Shown: piece after piece, positions 1 through 8,047 of the stretch
Numbering within the stretch: position 1 is the stretch's first letter
How the letters are laid out: every line of letters starts with the position of its first letter
Assembly (NCBI RefSeq): GCF_011806385.1
Contig: NZ_JAATOX010000037.1
Location: 1-32,750 of the forward strand
Origin: Phaeobacter sp. HF9A
GTDB lineage: Bacteria > Pseudomonadota > Alphaproteobacteria > Rhodobacterales > Rhodobacteraceae
Reading direction: 5' to 3'
DNA length: 32,750 bases
Notes under the pieces: generated by a model
The model's input: the letters and a program-made list of their open reading frames with translations, nothing else
The model's database searches: none
Told to the model about the DNA's origin: nothing
Translations under genes and position numbers: made by a program

Positions 1-2
1 TC

Positions 3-248
3 TTCATCGGAATCTCCTCGTTCATCCTGCCGAGAAAATTCTACTTCCGCATCCCCTTAAGATCGGGGGGGATTACCCCACAAGTTATCCGTGATACTGG
101 GAAGAACCGCGACTACTGGTTTGAGGCGAGGAATACGACAGGCCAGCAGTTCGCGAGGCTTCTCGGTTTGGGTCAGAAATGCTTGACGTTTGGGTCAGAA
201 TTGAATGACGCGAATTGCCCATTTCTTGAGGTTTTGGCTGCCGATTGA
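3..248 (+). CDS. C-terminal end of an unrecognised reading frame (partial)
   Basis: A plus-strand frame is open from the window edge to a TGA at 246-248, giving about 81 residues without an obvious start, so any gene would begin upstream of the window. The stretch starts hydrophobic and aromatic (FIGISSFILPRKFYF) and ends with EVLAAD. I recognise no domain. The last part overlaps a 22-bp tandem repeat, which makes it possible that this is only an open frame in the end of a mobile element. It could equally be chance. Low confidence. Confidence 0.2.
   Translation, partial: FIGISSFILPRKFYFRIPLRSGGITPQVIRDTGKNRDYWFEARNTTGQQFARLLGLGQKCLTFGSELNDANCPFLEVLAAD
167..210. repeat. Two tandem 22-bp repeats
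   Basis: Units 167-188 and 189-210 both begin TTTGGGTCAGAA and end TGACG; they match at 19 of 22 positions. Multiple short repeats containing GGGTCA...TGACG are reminiscent, from memory, of the repeated transposase-binding sites at the ends of IS21-family elements. No transposase is visible in the window, so the origin is inference. Confidence 0.45.
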
Positions 249-693
249 GTCAAAGGTTCGTGACGTTCCACACCCCTGTAGAACGTCAGACGAAATTGGC
301 TTTTTCGTCATGAACTGAACCAATCACCGCGAAGCGGATGATTGTGGGTGAACCGCGACTATCCGGTTCGTCCCTCCCCTTAAGTGATGCTTCGCTATGC
401 CTTTCAGACAATGATGCACGGAAAGCGCCTATGCAACGCTGGGATGGCGGAAGGACTGGTTAAGGAACAAACGGCCCTCTGCGGACATTCGACAGGATAG
501 TCATCGTCGCAGCGCAGCTTCTCTGGACCGGTTATCCGTTGCATGATCTTGCAGTCCCCCGTTAGAAACGCGAAATGATCTGGCCCTGCCGGTCGCTTTT
601 TCAGTCATTGGTCGACCCTACAACTGTTTGATGGACGTCAGGTCTCTCGGTCAGCAATTGCAGCAGGCTCGCCAAGGCTTCAGGCCGCAGCCG
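249..693. other. Intergenic stretch without recognisable gene
   Basis: About 445 bases lie between the open frame at the window edge and the stop of the FAD oxidase. I see no coding region with a credible start or domain. The only structure is a short inverted repeat, TGACGTTC at 261-268 and GAACGTCA at 281-288, with a 12-base loop and no T-run. Downstream of the hut operon's last gene I see no convincing rho-independent terminator. Confidence 0.5.
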
Positions 694-2091
694 TCACCGG
701 GCGAACAGCACGCCGGGGTTCATCCGGCCGTCAGGGTCCAGCGCCTGCTTGAGCGAGCGCATGATGCGCAACGACACCGGGTCGACCACTGCTGCGAATT
801 CCTCGCATTTCAGCCGACCGATTCCGTGTTCCGCGCTCAGCGTGCCACCCAGGCGGATCGCCTCCTCGGCCAGGATTTCCGTCAGGGCCACCCAGTGCTC
901 GCGGAATGCGCCGTGTGCCATCGTTTCTGGGCGCATCAGGTTGAAATGCACGTTGCCATCGCCCAGGTGCCCGAAGGGAACCGGGCGCACCCCCGGAAGA
1001 AAGCGCTCCACGGCGCGCCCCGCCGCCTCGAGATACTCGGGCACACGGCCGACCGGCACGGCGGTATCGCTTTTCAGACAGCTTTCATCGCGGATCAGCG
1101 CCTCGGCGATGGCTTCTCGCAGCTTCCAGAACGCCATGCGCTGCGCTTCGTTCTGGGCCAGCAGGGCGTCCTGAATCAGCTCTGCTTCGAAAGCACCGGC
1201 CAGCCCATCTTCCAGCAACCCGGCCAGGTCCATCGCCTCCGAGGCGGTTTCGGCCTCGATCAGAACCGACCAGGCCCCCGGCGTTTCCAGCGGGTCGCGC
1301 ATCTTGGTATGGGCAAGCGCCGCGTCGAGCGCCCCGCGCGAGATCAGCTCGAAGGCGGCAACCGTGCCGCCCATCCTGGCCGACAGCGCATGCAGCAGTT
1401 TCAGCGCCGCGGCGGGCGTCTTGACGCCAACAAAGGCCGTGGCGCGGGACACCGGAAGCGGGCGCAGCTTGACGACCGCACCGGTGATGATGCCAAGGCT
1501 GCCTTCGGCCCCGATAAAGAGCTGGCGCAAGTCATAACCGGCAGTGTTCTTGCGCAGCGCCCGCAGCCCGTCCCACAGCGTACCATCGGGCAAGACCACC
1601 TCGAGCCCCAGCACCTGATCGCGCGCCACGCCGTAGCACAGCGCGTTGTTGCCGCCCGCATTGGTCGACAGGTTACCGCCAATCTGGGACGATCCGACAG
1701 CGCCATGCGACAGCGGAAAATAGAACCCGGCCTCTTCCGCGCGGGCCCGCAGGTCGGCCAGAACCATGCCCGCATCGACCGTGGCGGTCGCGCTGTCGGC
1801 ATCGAGATCGCGCAGACGGTTCATCCGGCCCAGCGACAGGATCACCGTCTTGTCCAGATCGACCGGCACCGCTGCCTGGGTCAGCCCGGTCAGGCCCCCC
1901 TGCGGCACCACCGACAGCCCCTCGGACTGGCACCAGCGCAGCGCCGCCTGAACCTCGGCGGTCGATCCCGGCCGCAGCACCGCGCGGGGCGGTGTGACGG
2001 TCGCACCCAGCGGGTCGTCCAGAAAGGCCGCCATATCTTCGGGTGTGGTCAGAACGCCCTTCGCGCCCAGCATGTCGCGCAGAGTTTCCAT
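694..2091 (-). CDS. FAD-linked 2-hydroxyacid oxidase/dehydrogenase (GlcD/D-lactate dehydrogenase family)
   Basis: A 465-residue flavoprotein of the vanillyl-alcohol-oxidase fold. The FAD_binding_4 domain spans roughly residues 30-210, with PQGGLTGLTQ near 63-72 and GGNLSTNAGGNNALCYG near 138-154. The C-terminal FAD-oxidase domain has FGHLGDGNVHFN and ends with SAEHGIGRLK and MNPGVLF, all typical of D-lactate, glycolate and D-2-hydroxyglutarate dehydrogenases. The ATG chosen at 2091 overlaps the aminotransferase stop by one base (TGATG), showing translational coupling. It is the last gene of the hut operon. The family oxidises D-2-hydroxyacids to 2-oxoacids; beside a HisC-like aminotransferase the likely substrate is a histidine-derived hydroxyacid such as imidazole-lactate, which is inference. 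The exact substrate cannot be read from the sequence. Confidence 0.85.
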   Translation of the reverse strand: METLRDMLGAKGVLTTPEDMAAFLDDPLGATVTPPRAVLRPGSTAEVQAALRWCQSEGLSVVPQGGLTGLTQAAVPVDLDKTVILSLGRMNRLRDLDADSATATVDAGMVLADLRARAEEAGFYFPLSHGAVGSSQIGGNLSTNAGGNNALCYGVARDQVLGLEVVLPDGTLWDGLRALRKNTAGYDLRQLFIGAEGSLGIITGAVVKLRPLPVSRATAFVGVKTPAAALKLLHALSARMGGTVAAFELISRGALDAALAHTKMRDPLETPGAWSVLIEAETASEAMDLAGLLEDGLAGAFEAELIQDALLAQNEAQRMAFWKLREAIAEALIRDESCLKSDTAVPVGRVPEYLEAAGRAVERFLPGVRPVPFGHLGDGNVHFNLMRPETMAHGAFREHWVALTEILAEEAIRLGGTLSAEHGIGRLKCEEFAAVVDPVSLRIMRSLKQALDPDGRMNPGVLFAR

Positions 2092-3206
2092 CACGCGGCC
2101 TCCAGTTGGTTTTCGATTGCCGCAAGAACGCGTTCGTTTTCCTCCGCCGCGCCGATGGTGATGCGCAGCGATCCATTGGCATCGGGCCAACCCAGCGCTT
2201 GCACCGCAATCCCCTGCCCGTGCAGCGCCTGCGCCAGCGCGGTGGCCGAACCATTGAACCGCACGGTCAGGAAATTGGCGAAACTGGGAAGGACGACAAA
2301 CCCGAGCCGTTCCAGCCCCGCGCGCAGCTGTTCACGCCGGGCGACGGTTTCGGCCACCGCCGCACGCATATACGCCGCGTCCTCGAAGGCCGCCCGCGCC
2401 GCGGCAAGCGAAGGCCGCGAAACGTTGAAGTTGTGCCGGATTCGGCTGAACCCGCGCTTCAGCCCCTCGTCCGAACACAGCGCATAGCCGACCCGCAGCC
2501 CTGCCATGCAATAGGCCTTGGAAAAGGTGCGTGTCACGACCCAGGGTCCGGTGCGGCTGCGCAGCAGGGTCAGGGTATCGGGCTCGTCGCCGCCGCAGGC
2601 GAACTCGAAATAGGCCTCGTCGATCACCAGAAGGCAGGTTGCGGGCACCTCGCGGATCGCGCGCTCAAGATCCGCTTCGCCCAGGATGTTTCCGGTCGGA
2701 TTGTTCGGCGTACACAGGTAGAACAGCCGCGTGCGGGGCGTGATCGCCGACAGCATCGCCGCGACGTCGTTGGCCCCGTCCGGGCGCAGGGGGACCTTGA
2801 CAATATGGGCGCCGGTCATCTGCACGCCCTTGCCGCAGGTCGGGAAGGTCGGGTCCGGCATCACCGCCTCGTCGCCGCGGTCCAGCGCGACCTGCGCGCA
2901 TTGCACCAGCAACTCGCCCGAGCCATTGCCGAACACGATCCGATCCGCCGCGATGCCGGTGCGGGCCGCAATCGTGCCTGCCAGCGCGACCGCGTGGTGA
3001 TCGGGATAGCGATGGCTGTCGGCCAACGCCACTTGCGCCGCCGCCAGCGCCAGCGGCGAGGGCGGCATCGGCGCTTCGTTCAGGTTCAGCCGCGCCAGAT
3101 CGCCGGACGGGCGGTCGCCCGCCTCGGGCATCAACGGCAGGGCCGGAAAATCGATCGCCTCGACACTCGGGACAGGGATCGGATGCGGAATGTTTTGATC
3201 GGGCAT
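2091..3206 (-). CDS. PLP-dependent aminotransferase, histidinol-phosphate/imidazole-pyruvate type (HisC-like)
   Basis: A 371-residue class I/II aminotransferase of the HisC branch. Visible landmarks are LNLNEAP near the N-terminus, the substrate/PLP motif TPNNPTG (about 166-172), the PLP-ring Asp in DEAYFEF (about 196), the Schiff-base lysine in TFSKAYCMAGLRVGYA (K230), and a C-terminal arginine in GSLRITIG. The start at 3206 gives MPDQNIPHPIP; an upstream ATG at 3248 is possible but adds a non-family leader. It lies 64 bp after the ABC ATPase and overlaps the oxidase by one base. Family members transaminate histidinol phosphate, aromatic amino acids or histidine. Its place in a hut degradation operon rather than a his biosynthetic one suggests interconversion of histidine and imidazole-pyruvate (inference). 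Lack of a second his gene nearby argues against biosynthesis. Confidence 0.85.
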   Translation of the reverse strand: MPDQNIPHPIPVPSVEAIDFPALPLMPEAGDRPSGDLARLNLNEAPMPPSPLALAAAQVALADSHRYPDHHAVALAGTIAARTGIAADRIVFGNGSGELLVQCAQVALDRGDEAVMPDPTFPTCGKGVQMTGAHIVKVPLRPDGANDVAAMLSAITPRTRLFYLCTPNNPTGNILGEADLERAIREVPATCLLVIDEAYFEFACGGDEPDTLTLLRSRTGPWVVTRTFSKAYCMAGLRVGYALCSDEGLKRGFSRIRHNFNVSRPSLAAARAAFEDAAYMRAAVAETVARREQLRAGLERLGFVVLPSFANFLTVRFNGSATALAQALHGQGIAVQALGWPDANGSLRITIGAAEENERVLAAIENQLEAA

Positions 3207-3270
3207 GACAATGGGTCTTTCGGTAAAAGAAAGGGAAAAACAGCACATGCAAGCGTGGTCTGGCCGGGGA

Positions 3271-4077
3271 TCAGACCACGTTGCGTTCGCGATAGGTTTG
3301 CAGGAAGCTGCGCAGCCGCGCGTCGCTCGGCTCGGCGCCGAAAATCTCGTCCGGCGGGCGGCAGGTCACCAACCGGCCGCTTTCCAGAAATGCCACCCGG
3401 TCGGCGGCATGCGCTGCAAAGCCCATTTCATGGGTGACGACCACCATGGTCATGCCCTCTGCGGCCATGTCTTTCATCACGGTCAGCACCTCGCCCACCA
3501 GTTCCGGGTCCAGCGCCGAGGTCGGTTCGTCAAACAGCATGATGTCGGGTTCCATCGCGATGGCACGTGCGATCGCCACCCGCTGCTGCTGTCCACCCGA
3601 CAGGCCCGAGGGAAAGTTCTCGGCCTTGTCCTTCAGGTTCACCTTGTCCAGCGCGTCCAGCGCGCGGGCATTCGCGTCGTCTGCAGACAGGCCTTTGACC
3701 TGCCGCAACGCCTCTGCCACGTTCTGACGGGCAGAGAAATGCGGCCAAAGGTTGAACTGCTGAAACACCATTCCGATGTGGTGGCGCTGTGCCCGCAGGG
3801 CTGCGGGCTTCAGCGGCTTGCGCGGGCCCGAGGGTCCTTCCTGCCAGCCGATCAAGGCGCCGTCCTTGCGCACTTCGCCCTCGTCGTAGTGTTCGAGGAA
3901 ATTGAGGCAGCGCAGAAGCGTGCTTTTCCCGGAGCCGGACGGCCCGATGAGGCACAGCACCTCGGAGCGGTTCACATCCAAGTCGATTGCGTCCAGCGCC
4001 TTGAAATTGCCGAACCATTTCGACATGCCGCGCACGGTCATGATCGGGTCAGAGGGGGAGGTTTCAGTCTGCGTCAT
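3271..4077 (-). CDS. ABC transporter ATPase, polar amino acid type (HisP/GlnQ-like)
   Basis: A cytoplasmic ATPase of about 268 residues that powers the neighbouring permeases. It shows Walker A GPSGSGKST, Q-loop MVFQQFNLWPH, signature LSGGQQQRVAIARAIA, Walker B IMLFDEPTSALDP and H-loop VVVTHEMGFAA, in the order and spacing of the PAAT (polar amino acid) ATPases such as HisP and GlnQ. I chose ATG 4077 because GAAAGGA lies about 11 bases upstream; ATG 4089 (four residues longer) is an alternative. It follows the second permease after about 16 bp. Its position inside the hut operon suggests uptake of histidine, urocanate or a related imidazole compound; the PAAT family itself does not fix the substrate. 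Confidence 0.92.
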   Translation of the reverse strand: MTQTETSPSDPIMTVRGMSKWFGNFKALDAIDLDVNRSEVLCLIGPSGSGKSTLLRCLNFLEHYDEGEVRKDGALIGWQEGPSGPRKPLKPAALRAQRHHIGMVFQQFNLWPHFSARQNVAEALRQVKGLSADDANARALDALDKVNLKDKAENFPSGLSGGQQQRVAIARAIAMEPDIMLFDEPTSALDPELVGEVLTVMKDMAAEGMTMVVVTHEMGFAAHAADRVAFLESGRLVTCRPPDEIFGAEPSDARLRSFLQTYRERNVV

Positions 4078-4093
4078 GAGGACCGACATCCTT

Positions 4094-4765
4094 TCAAGTC
4101 GAAGAGGCGGCGCGCTTGAGATGCCGCGTGGCGCGGATCTCGATGCGGCGGCCAAGCTCGGCGGTCAGGACCACCAAAAGCCAGTAGAACAGGGAGAGAG
4201 CCAGGAAGGGCTCCACATAGGTGAAGGTCTCGGCCGCCATCGTCTGTGTCTGGAACAGCAGCTCAGGCACGGTGACAACCGACAGGATCGCCGTTTCCTT
4301 GCTGAGGATGATGACAAAGTTGGTCAGCGGCGCGGTGATCAGCACCAGCGTCTGCGGCAGCATGATCCGCCGCAGGATCGTGAATTCGCTGATCCCGATG
4401 GCGCGGGCCGCCTCGATCTGTCCGGGGGGGATCGCCTGAAACCCCGAGCGGAAAATCTCGGCGAAATACGGGCTGCCGTAGACGATAAAGCTGGTGATTC
4501 CCGCCTGCACCGGCGTCAGCACCAGCCCCATGTAGGGCCCGCCGTAATACAGCAAGAACAGCTGGATCATGAAGGGCGTGCCCCGGATCAGCTCGATATA
4601 CGCGCCAAGCACCCAGCGCACCGGCGCCGCAGACCAGCGCATCAGACAGGCGATGACGAAGCCAAGCGCCGCGCCGCCTGCCGAGCCGATGATCCAGCAC
4701 AGCAACGTGATGCCAAAGCCCTTCAGCAGGTCGGGCCCGTAGCGTAGGAAAAGATCGAATTCCAT
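4094..4765 (-). CDS. ABC transporter permease, polar amino acid type (second permease)
   Basis: A 223-residue integral inner-membrane protein (HisM/GlnP type). It begins MEFDLFLRYGPDLLKGFGITLL and contains several hydrophobic segments. The cytoplasmic EAA loop that docks the ATPase is clear: EAARAIGISEFTILRRIMLPQ. The SD GAGAGG lies six bases before the ATG at 4765, and the gap to the preceding permease gene is nine bases. Pairs of such permeases form the heterodimeric channel of PAAT transporters. The substrate is inferred from the hut context only. Confidence 0.92.
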   Translation of the reverse strand: MEFDLFLRYGPDLLKGFGITLLCWIIGSAGGAALGFVIACLMRWSAAPVRWVLGAYIELIRGTPFMIQLFLLYYGGPYMGLVLTPVQAGITSFIVYGSPYFAEIFRSGFQAIPPGQIEAARAIGISEFTILRRIMLPQTLVLITAPLTNFVIILSKETAILSVVTVPELLFQTQTMAAETFTYVEPFLALSLFYWLLVVLTAELGRRIEIRATRHLKRAASST

Positions 4766-4774
4766 GGCGGCCTC

Positions 4775-5428
4775 TCAGGTCAGGGCCAAACGCCGTTCGG
4801 CGTAACGGCCGAGCTGCGACAGCGTGAAGTTGATGACGAAATAAATCAGCGCGGCGGTGATATAGATTTCAAGCGGGCGGTAGGTCTGGCCGGTGATGTT
4901 CTGTGCCACGCGGGTCAGCTCGCCAATGCCGACGACGGACGCCAGCGAAGACACTTTGACCAGGAGGATCAATTCGTTGATCAATGACGGCAGGCCGAGC
5001 CGCAGCGCCTGCGGGATCAGGATGCGCCGCCATAGCGCGAAGGGCGAGATACCGAGCGCCTCGGCGGCCTCGGTCTGCCCCGAGGGGATCGACTGAAGCG
5101 CGCTGCGCTGAATTTCCGCGACATAGGCCGCAGAGCACATGCCGACCGCCAGGATCGCTGCGGGCATGGCGGGCAGGTCCAGCCCGATGCGCGGCAGCAT
5201 GTAGTAGAACAGAAGCAGTTGTACCAGCAGCGGCACACCGCGAAAGGCGCTGATGTACAGCCCGCTCAGCACGCGCAGAACCCGGCTGCGGCCGATCCGC
5301 GCGGCGCAGATGAAGGTGCCCAGCACGATCGCAAGCGCAATGCCGGTGATCGAGATCAGCAACGTAAAGCGCGCGGCACCTAGCATATAGGGCAGGTTGT
5401 GAAGGATGACGTCAAAAGAGAATTGCAC
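4775..5428 (-). CDS. ABC transporter permease, polar amino acid type (first permease)
   Basis: A 217-residue integral membrane protein of the HisQ/HisM family. The start is GTG at 5428 (reads QFSFDVILHNLPYMLGAARF after the initiator) with AGGA nine bases upstream. The EAA loop reads EAAEALGISPFALWRRILIPQ, followed by ALRLGLPSLINE. It is separated from the binding-protein gene by 72 bases that contain a strong hairpin, so its expression is probably lower than that of the binding protein. It forms the channel with the permease at 4094-4765. Confidence 0.92.
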   Translation of the reverse strand: MQFSFDVILHNLPYMLGAARFTLLISITGIALAIVLGTFICAARIGRSRVLRVLSGLYISAFRGVPLLVQLLLFYYMLPRIGLDLPAMPAAILAVGMCSAAYVAEIQRSALQSIPSGQTEAAEALGISPFALWRRILIPQALRLGLPSLINELILLVKVSSLASVVGIGELTRVAQNITGQTYRPLEIYITAALIYFVINFTLSQLGRYAERRLALT

Positions 5429-5456
5429 CGCAATAAGTCCTGTCTCTGACCAGTGG

Positions 5457-5486
5457 CCCTTCCCGCGGGCAAGACCGCGGGAAGGG
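5457..5486 (-). promoter_or_regulatory. Perfect 12-bp stem-loop between binding protein and permease genes
   Basis: CCCTTCCCGCGG at 5457-5468 pairs perfectly with CCGCGGGAAGGG at 5475-5486 around a six-base loop. No T-run follows on the minus strand, so it is not a classic terminator. Hairpins in this position, known from malE-malF-type intergenic regions, protect the 3' end of the binding-protein mRNA and reduce downstream expression; that role here is inference. Confidence 0.7.
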
Positions 5487-5500
5487 AAAGGCGCAAGGGA

Positions 5501-6325
5501 TTACTCGACCGCGGGCATCTCGGTCGGCAGCTCGGGGTTTGCCCCCAGCCACTTTTCATTGATCGCCGCCAGCGTTCCGTCTTCGTGCAGCTTCAGCAGC
5601 GCGGCATTGACGGCTTCGATCAGCGACGCAGTTTCGTCATCGCCACGCGCAACCCAGCCGAAGTACTTCGGGTCACCGAACGGCGGCTCGACCAGCGCGA
5701 ACAGCTCGGGGCGCTGCACGGTGGCATAGCCCATCAGCGGCATCGAGTTGGCAACCGCCTGGATACGCCCAGCGGCAAGGTCGGCCAGGGCTTCGTCGAT
5801 GTTGACGTATTCACGCACCGTTGCCGGTTCGCCCAGCTTTTCCGAGAATTTCTTGAGCTGTTCGAGCTGTGCCGAACCCTTCTGCGACCCGACCGCCAGG
5901 CCCGCGATGTCCTCGGGCTTGGTGATCGCATCGTTGCCGGCGCGCTTGGCCAGTGCCACGGTCGCGTTGCCGATCGGCAGGGTGAAATGATAGCGCGACA
6001 TCCGCTCGGCCGTCATGGTGACGGGGGCATTCACGATGTCGAACTTGCCCGCTTCCAGCCCAGGCAGGATCGACGACCACGGAAGGTCGATATATTCCAC
6101 CTTCACGCCGAGTTCCTTGGCGACCGCGTCGAACAGGTCGCGACCGATGCCTTGGTATTCGCCATCCTTCAGCATGTCGAAAGGGGCATAGTGCATTTCG
6201 GTCGCGGCGGTAATGGTGCCCCGCTCGCGAATATCGGCCAGCAGGTCGGCCTGGGCAGGGGTTGCCTGCGACAGGCCGACAGCCGCCGTCAGGGCCAGCG
6301 TTGCGGCTGTGATGATCGCTTTCAT
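5501..6325 (-). CDS. Periplasmic amino-acid-type ABC substrate-binding protein (SBP family 3)
   Basis: A 274-residue exported binding protein. The signal peptide is obvious (MKAIITAATLALTAAVG..., cleavage likely after TPAQA at about residue 26). The mature part follows the family-3 pattern: LLADIRERGTITAAT, then APFDMLKDGEYQGIGRDLFDAVAKELG, and GKFDIVNAPVTMTAERM. The start has a very good SD (AAGGAGAGAGAAA before ATG). It lies 47 bases after hutU on the same strand and is followed by its permease genes. In the hut operon its ligand is most likely histidine, urocanate or another imidazole acid; the sequence alone does not decide this. Confidence 0.92.
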   Translation of the reverse strand: MKAIITAATLALTAAVGLSQATPAQADLLADIRERGTITAATEMHYAPFDMLKDGEYQGIGRDLFDAVAKELGVKVEYIDLPWSSILPGLEAGKFDIVNAPVTMTAERMSRYHFTLPIGNATVALAKRAGNDAITKPEDIAGLAVGSQKGSAQLEQLKKFSEKLGEPATVREYVNIDEALADLAAGRIQAVANSMPLMGYATVQRPELFALVEPPFGDPKYFGWVARGDDETASLIEAVNAALLKLHEDGTLAAINEKWLGANPELPTEMPAVE

Positions 6326-6373
6326 TTTCTCTCTCCTTGTTGGTTTTTTTTCGTTGATCTTCTGGTTGGGTCG

Positions 6374-8047
6374 TCAGTTCCCGAGGATCGAAGGAAGCCT
6401 AAGACCCTTTTCCCGTGCGCAGTCCACGGCAATCTCGTATCCCGCGTCGGCATGACGCCAAACGCCAGAGGCCGGATCGTTCCAAAGTACACGTTCGAGG
6501 CGTTTTGCGGCCTCTTGCGTACCATCTGCGCAGATCACGACACCGGCATGCTGGCTGAAGCCCATCCCGACGCCGCCGCCGTGGTGCAGGCTGACCCAGG
6601 TCGCGCCGCTGGCGGTATTGACCAGCGCGTTCAGCAGCGGCCAGTCGCTGACCGCATCCGAGCCATCCTTCATCGCCTCGGTTTCGCGGTTGGGCGATGC
6701 CACCGAGCCGCTGTCGAGGTGATCGCGCCCGATCACCACCGGCGCCTTCAGTTCGCCATTGGCGACCATTTCGTTGAAGGCCAGACCAGCGCGGTGCCTT
6801 TCGTCCAGCCCGATCCAGCAGATCCGCGCGGGCAGACCCTGGAACGCGATCCGGTCGCGGGCCATGTCCAGCCAGTTGTGCAGATGAGTGTTGTCGGGGA
6901 ACAGTTCCTTCATCTTCTGGTCGGTCTTGTAGATGTCCTCGGGATCACCCGAGAGCGCCACCCAACGGAACGGCCCGACGCCCCGGCAGAACAGCGGCCG
7001 GATATAGGCCGGCACGAATCCGGGGAAGGCAAAGGCGTTTTCAAGACCCTCTTCCAGCGCGACCTGACGGATGTTGTTGCCGTAATCCAGCGTCGGCACA
7101 CCTGCGTTCCAGAAATCGACCATCGCCGAGACATGCACCTTCATGCTGGCCCGCGCAGCTTTCTCGACAGCCTTCGGATCGCTTTCGCGCTTTTCGCGCC
7201 ATTCGGCCATGGTCCAGCCCTGCGGCAGGTAGCCGTTGATCGGATCGTGGGCGCTGGTCTGGTCGGTCACGATGTCGGGGCGCACGCCGCGCTTGTAGAG
7301 CTCGGGGAAGATATCGGCGGCGTTGCCCAGCAGCGCGACGGATTTCGCTTCGCCCGCCTTGGTCCAACGCGCGATCATCTCAAGCGCCTCGTCAAGGCTG
7401 TCGGTTTTCTCGTCCACATAGCGGGTGCGCAGGCGGAAATCGATGCTCTCGGGGTTGCACTCGACCGCCAGACAGCAGGCCCCGGCCATCACGGCGGCCA
7501 GGGGCTGCGCGCCGCCCATGCCGCCAAGGCCGCCGGTCAGGACCCATTTGCCTGTCAGGTTGCCGTCGTAGTGCTGGCGCCCTGCTTCGGCGAAGGTCTC
7601 GTAGGTGCCCTGAACAATGCCCTGGCTGCCGATGTAGATCCACGACCCCGCGGTCATCTGGCCGTACATGGCCAGCCCCTTGCGATCAAGTTCGTTGAAA
7701 TGTTCCCAGGTGGCCCAATGCGGCACCAGGTTCGAGTTGGCGATCAGCACGCGCGGGGCATCCTCGTGGGTGCGGACCACGGCAACGGGCCGGCCCGATT
7801 GCACCACCAGCGTCTCGTCCGATTCCGGCGTTTTGGGCGTGGAGGTGATCTAATCGAAGTATTGCCAGGGGCGGGGTGCCCGCCCGATCCCGCCATAAAC
7901 CACCAGTTCGTGCGGGTTTTCGGCCACGTCCGGGTGCAGATTGTTCATCAGCATCCGTAGCGGTGCCTCGGTCATCCAGCTTTTCGCGTTCAGTTCGGCG
8001 CCGGTCGGGGGAAAGATGTCGCGAGTGTTCTTGCGCGGATCGGTCAT
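6374..8047 (-). pseudogene. hutU: Urocanate hydratase with an in-frame amber codon (TAG at codon 66)
   Basis: Urocanase adds water to urocanate to give imidazolone-propionate, using tightly bound NAD as electrophile. The whole gene is present in one frame, 557 codons long as expected, from [22 protein letters not shown] to the end. Long conserved blocks are intact ([64 protein letters not shown]). At 7850-7852 the frame has TAG, in the stretch [23 protein letters not shown]. Compared with my recollection of the family, the stop replaces one residue with no length change, and neighbouring residues (P58, P60, Y63, P71, P74) also look off-consensus. The start ATG overlaps the hutG stop by four bases (ATGA). 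The product would be a 65-residue fragment unless the stop is suppressed or is a sequence error. Confidence 0.88.

Noticed and set aside
628..2487. Long plus-strand open frame opposite the FAD oxidase and aminotransferase
   Set aside because: It is antisense to two genes with clear catalytic motifs, and its own translation is low-complexity Arg/Gln/His-rich with no family features, as expected for the reverse strand of GC-rich genes.
7850..7852. Recoding of UAG in hutU (pyrrolysine or general stop reassignment)
   Set aside because: The residue is not catalytic as far as I can recall, no pyl genes or RNA element is visible, and UAG ends other genes here (hutF, hutD, tupB) as a normal stop.
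5453..7960. 835-codon plus-strand open frame opposite the binding protein and hutU
   Set aside because: Antisense shadow of strongly conserved genes; it also spans an intergenic hairpin and the hutU amber codon without any recognisable domain.
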